From assembly GCA_001579985.1 (NCBI GenBank), contig LRSR01011104.1, positions 1 to 22,865 of the forward strand: 22,865 nt of DNA, given 5' to 3'. Source of the DNA: Hypsibius dujardini. Its lineage: Eukaryota > Tardigrada > Eutardigrada > Parachela > Hypsibiidae. How positions within the stretch are numbered: the stretch's first letter is position 1; the number at the start of each line of letters is the position of its first letter. The notes beneath the pieces were generated by a model. That model had not been told where the DNA came from, searched no databases, and worked only from the letters and a program-made list of their open reading frames with translations. A program made the position numbers and the translations under genes. Shown piece by piece: positions 19,303 through 22,865 of this stretch.

Positions 19303-19407
19303 TGTTTTCCATCTTGGCAGGCTTCGACTTGGGGTAGGGTAACTGGACGTTTCCGATTCTGGATTATCTAGTCAAGGTAAAGCATTGTTTTAGCTCGTGC
19401 TTTCTTG

Positions 19408-19545
19408 TGCATGTATCGAAGCCGGTCATGGTGAAATTCATACTTTGGCTGGTCAAAATAATGCGTAAAATAAAGTCACCAACGCTCAATTGGTCACTCC
19501 GTGTGCTCTTTCCTGGCCTTGGGAGTATTACCCATTGACTGTACA
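19408..19545. repeat. ~138-bp duplicated segment, copy 2
   Basis: Same orientation and order of landmarks as copy 1 (TGCATGTATCGAAGCCGGT, TGGTCAAAAT, CAATTGGTC, GAGTATTACCCATT), with diverged sequence between them. No reading frame is conserved between the copies. Confidence 0.85.
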
Positions 19546-20435
19546 AATCCGGCTAATGCTCCGTTTTACTGGGTTTTTTAGTTCTTGAGCTCGGGGCGCA
19601 CAGCGGAACCCGAATTCATGGAGGAAGCTGAAAGATCTCTTCACTGGGGGCGTGTTTCAAGTTCCCGATTCAGAACCATTTGAAAATGTTTTTATTTTTT
19701 TTGTTCAGAACGAATTTATTGGTGGATATTTAAATTTATGTCGCCGGTGAAGCAGGCAGAGTTTTTTTGGTGGTAATTTTAAAGTTGGGAAACCGTGGGA
19801 AGATTTCGTCTTGATTCTCGCTGCAAAACTGGTTCTCTTTAGAAATTGAATAAATACGATTTTTTGACACTTTCCTGTTCCAATTTCAGTTTGCAGTCGA
19901 TTGGCGTGAGTCGGATATGTTTCGATGGTCAGAGAGCGGATTGCGGGGAATTTTTCAGGAAAGGGCAGAGATTTCCAGGATTGGCTTGATAGCTCCGCCC
20001 CCTGACTTCCGATAGAGAAATGTTTCGTTCTTTGGTTGATTTTAGTTGCATTCAGTCATATTCAGTCATTTGATGCTGGATTCGCTAGATCTGGAGGTAA
20101 CTGCGTTGGGTTGGAAGTGGGGGAGGTCGCCTGAATGTGCCTGAATGTGCCTGAATGTCTGAATGTCTGAATGTGCATAGCCGGACGGGCTGTGCATACT
20201 TGGGGCAGTCTCCTTCCCTCGTTGGGAGTCTGACTGGATTTCGTCAACTGAATGTCGCCTCATTGATCGGCAGGCTGGGCGTGCAGGTACCTGTGCGAGC
20301 TATCGATCGAGGCTTCTGTGCCGAAGAGTGCCGTTTATGTTGTCTGCCTCACATTGATAGACGTATTTTGAAGAGGTGTTTTAAGCTCTGGACTAGACAT
20401 AAACCGCTTTCGAATTGTCTGTTGATTAGGCAGTC
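19546..20435. other. Non-repetitive region before the DYNC2I1-like exon
   Basis: No exon could be assigned. CTGAATGTG/CTGAATGT steps repeat near 20130-20172. A stop codon TAG lies in frame 6 bp before the ATG at 20436 and could itself be the end of a splice acceptor. Confidence 0.4.
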
Positions 20436-22571
20436 ATGATGAACCGATTACAGGCCAGCAACGATTATGATGACGATTTTGACGATTTCGATTCTGACAG
20501 GCCGACGAGAAAGTGGTCCATTCCTAATCTTGATGCGGATGATGTTGAAGTTGTTCCTCCAGCCGGGAAGCCGTTCGCTGTCGGCCTGCGGTCGGAAACG
20601 AGCGAGCGGTCTGCGACTGCGGCGGTACAGTCAGCGTCGACGTTCGGGACGGCAGCAGTACGGATCTCTAACAGGAGCTCGGTAATGGAGTTTGAACCGG
20701 GCGTGACTGTTAGCTATTGCGTAGATTTTCCTCGCAAGTGACAGACATGCGTTGGGCAAGATGGTACAAAAGTGGACAGACTGGTACTGGATAGTTAGAC
20801 AGGTCCAGACAGCAAGTCAGAGTAGTCTAGACCAAGATCAGACTTACTATGACAAAGTTGCAGGCAGACAAACTAGTCCAGACAACAAGTCAGACAGGTC
20901 CAGACAACAAAGTTGCAGGCAGACAGACATACGCAGATAAGAAGGCATGAAAAAAATTGGACAGACACGGAACAGAGAAATCCAGGCAGAAAGGCATTCA
21001 GCCAGACCGATCACTCGCACAGGATGGACAGACAATGATATAGACACAGAAACGGGCTTTCGGTAAAGAAAAGACCAACAGACAGACGGTCGAGAAATTC
21101 TCAGGCATGCATGTTGCTGTGAAGCGAGACAAGACAGATGCAACCAGAAATCTGAGCAGACAGATACTCAGATAATTCAGCACTCAAGTCTTTACATCTC
21201 GCTAAACAAAATTTTTTAACGATGTCAAAATCCAGGCAGTCAACAGTATCGATGCCTGAATACGTAAACTGTGCCATAGACATTCAGGCAATCGAATGTC
21301 TGAATCACAAACAGCGCACAGACAGGCAATCGAATGTCTGAATCACAGACAGCATACAGACATGTGACAGACAGGCAATCGAATGTCTGAATTACAGACA
21401 GCATACAGACATGTGATAGACAGGCAATCGAATGTCTGAATCACAGACAGCATTTAGACATTATCCTGTACTTCTTTTTCTTCTTTCATTCTTTAACCCC
21501 ATTTCTCCTGCAGATTGCATGCGGCACTGCGGACTTCACTGTTAGTTTGGACAGTCAGACAGACGACGTCGACAAGTACCCATCATGGACTCAAGCCCCA
21601 CCGCCGGGCGATCTCATCGAATCCGCTCACGACAAATCCACGCCTTTTAGTCAAATCCTCCGACAGCCAGCCACAAAACCGCCGCAGTCAAGCGACTCAG
21701 TCCGCCTCCACGACCCAGTCCGCTTCAGTGCCTTCCTCAGGAAAGCCGGCGGTTTGATCCTGGACATGTTGGCTGAAGACGCCTACGACACGAAAGTCAC
21801 TCGCCGGAAAAATCCCCTGGACGAGGCTCTGGTGATCGGTCAAGACACCTGCGGCAAGAGTCCGCTGTTTGAATACTGCCGGATCGAGGCGGTGTCTGTG
21901 TCTGTCGCCACCGCCTCCGGGACGTCTGCACCGATTTTCCTGCAATCGCACAGTATAATTTCCGATACCGGTGAGGAATTCGGGAATACCACTAAACGGC
22001 AAACAAATGATTGGATTTAATTAATTTGTTTTAATCATGACAAATTGTTATATTTTTTAATTTTTATTAATTTTAAATTTTTATCTGAATCGAATTTGTT
22101 ATTTAATTTATTTCATGATTATTTCAATTTGAAATGCAGTTTCGAGATAGATTCTAATATGAAAATTTTAAAATGTGGACTTTTTTCCTAGGCACGGTTC
22201 GCGGCCGGCTTCGCGGCTTCGTGTCGGGATGGAGTTGTCTGTCGGTCTCGGATCCGCTGTTCCTGTTGGCTGCCTGTGAGGTACCGACATGCGCCGTGAG
22301 CTTGTTGGGCGGCGCCGCGGTGGTGGCCGGTCATGCCGACGGCAGTTTAGCCTGTTGGGACCGTGGCGAGGCGTTGGTCCCGTATGAGTCCTTGTCTGCG
22401 GGTCGAGAAACGCCCAACGGAGGCGGCTTCGCTGGGATGCGAATGGGTTTGGCCTGTTTTCATAGCGCTGCGGCAAAGGATGATAATCACAGCCGAGCAG
22501 TGGTAGACCTGATTCTGCTGACGGAGGGAACTGCAGGGAGAGAGACAGGAGGTCAGTCGGGTAAGGTTATA

Positions 22572-22616
<45 letters not shown>

Positions 22617-22693
22617 ACAGACACACAGACACACAGACACACAGACACACAGACAGACACACAGACAGATAGGCAGACACACAGACAAACAGG

Positions 22694-22735
<42 letters not shown>

Positions 22736-22865
22736 GGAGAGAGATCAAGTGGAGACTTGATAGACAGATTACAGGTAGACAAGCATGTGTGAAGGACTGC
22801 TTGTATTTCTGTAGATTATGAACACACCTCCTGTGCCTCCCTGGATGACACTGGGGTGATCCTTA
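20436..22865 (+). CDS. DYNC2I1: Cytoplasmic dynein 2 intermediate chain 1 (WDR60)-like, partial
   Basis: Exons are 20436-20681 (phase 0), 21514-21970 (phase 1), 22192-22551 or 22192-22560 (phase 1 either way) and 22815 to beyond the edge. The N-terminal part has an acidic tract (NDYDDDFDDFDSD) like the one in WDR60. Exon 2 carries QTDDVDKYPSWTQAP and DPVRFSAFLRKAGGLILDML, which correspond to the region before the WD repeats in WDR60. Exon 3 encodes a WD-type unit (VVAGHADGSLACWD), and exon 4 SCASLDDTGVIL, the next blade. The protein is a subunit of the dynein-2 motor for retrograde transport in cilia, so the organism is ciliated. The start may be the ATG at 20436 or lie on upstream exons: the known protein has a long charged N-terminus that I could not find here. 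Confidence 0.83.
20775..21180. repeat. Degenerate CAGACA-derived repeats in DYNC2I1 intron 1
   Basis: Scattered CAGACA and CCAGACAACAAGTCAG motifs; GTTGCAGGCAGACA occurs twice (near 20858 and 20912). It looks like a decayed array in the 832-bp intron. Confidence 0.7.
21284..21462. repeat. 49-bp minisatellite in DYNC2I1 intron 1
   Basis: AGGCAATCGAATGTCTGAAT occurs at 21286, 21324, 21373 and 21422; spacings are 38, 49 and 49 bp. Units end in CAGACATGTGA-like sequence in the 49-bp copies. Confidence 0.92.
22572..22735. repeat. CAGG then CACAGA/CAGA array in DYNC2I1 intron 3
   Basis: A pure CAGG run, then ACACAGAC steps, then pure CAGA; the array starts about 11 nt after the donor at 22561 and fills most of the 254-bp intron. 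Confidence 0.95.

Overview
The window is nuclear DNA of a ciliated animal. It has spliced genes with GT-AG introns, one GC-AG intron, metazoan gene families (SGLT sugar cotransporter, MED6, RPUSD4, dynein-2 chain WDR60), a nuclear-type tRNA-Gly, and a very high load of tetranucleotide repeats (CAGA/TCTG and TCAA/TTGA). An invertebrate such as a flatworm would fit the short introns and repeats, but the sequence alone does not fix the phylum.

Layout, left to right. 84-1412 (minus): the first four exons of a gene with an ANF-receptor-type extracellular domain, most likely a membrane guanylate cyclase, running off the left edge. 1501-1995 and 2738-3812 (both minus): two unrecognised genes, the second carrying a 40/44-bp minisatellite at an exon junction. 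3813-4667: AT-rich DNA with a duplicated element. 4668-4738 (minus): tRNA-Gly(TCC) with a T6 terminator. 5349-11038 (plus): a complete 17-exon SGLT-type sodium/sugar cotransporter whose joined exons read through as 652 aa. 11095-14476 (minus): a 10-exon mitochondrial pseudouridine synthase of the RPUSD4 type, convergent with the SGLT gene and only 56 bp from it. 14477-15941: a divergent intergenic region with two minisatellites. 15942-17171 (plus): a complete four-exon MED6 gene (269 aa). 17172-20435: repeat-rich DNA with two possible but unassigned exons. 20436 to the right edge (plus): exons of a WDR60/DYNC2I1-like dynein-2 intermediate chain, incomplete at the 3' end and probably at the 5' end.

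The genes are unrelated housekeeping or transport genes; there is no operon or pathway cluster. The distinctive feature is how repeats are placed. Introns in the SGLT and RPUSD4 genes fall into short ones (67-167 bp) without a CAGA/TCTG array and long ones (180-608 bp) that nearly all consist of or contain one. Several minisatellites with precise periods (32, 40/44, 42 with an 84-bp super-period, 49, 64, about 20 bp) sit beside or inside genes. Many long apparent reading frames in the window are only translations of these repeats. I found no bacterial-type system, mobile-element protein, CRISPR array or clearly new molecular machine; the points worth checking concern repeat and intron organisation.
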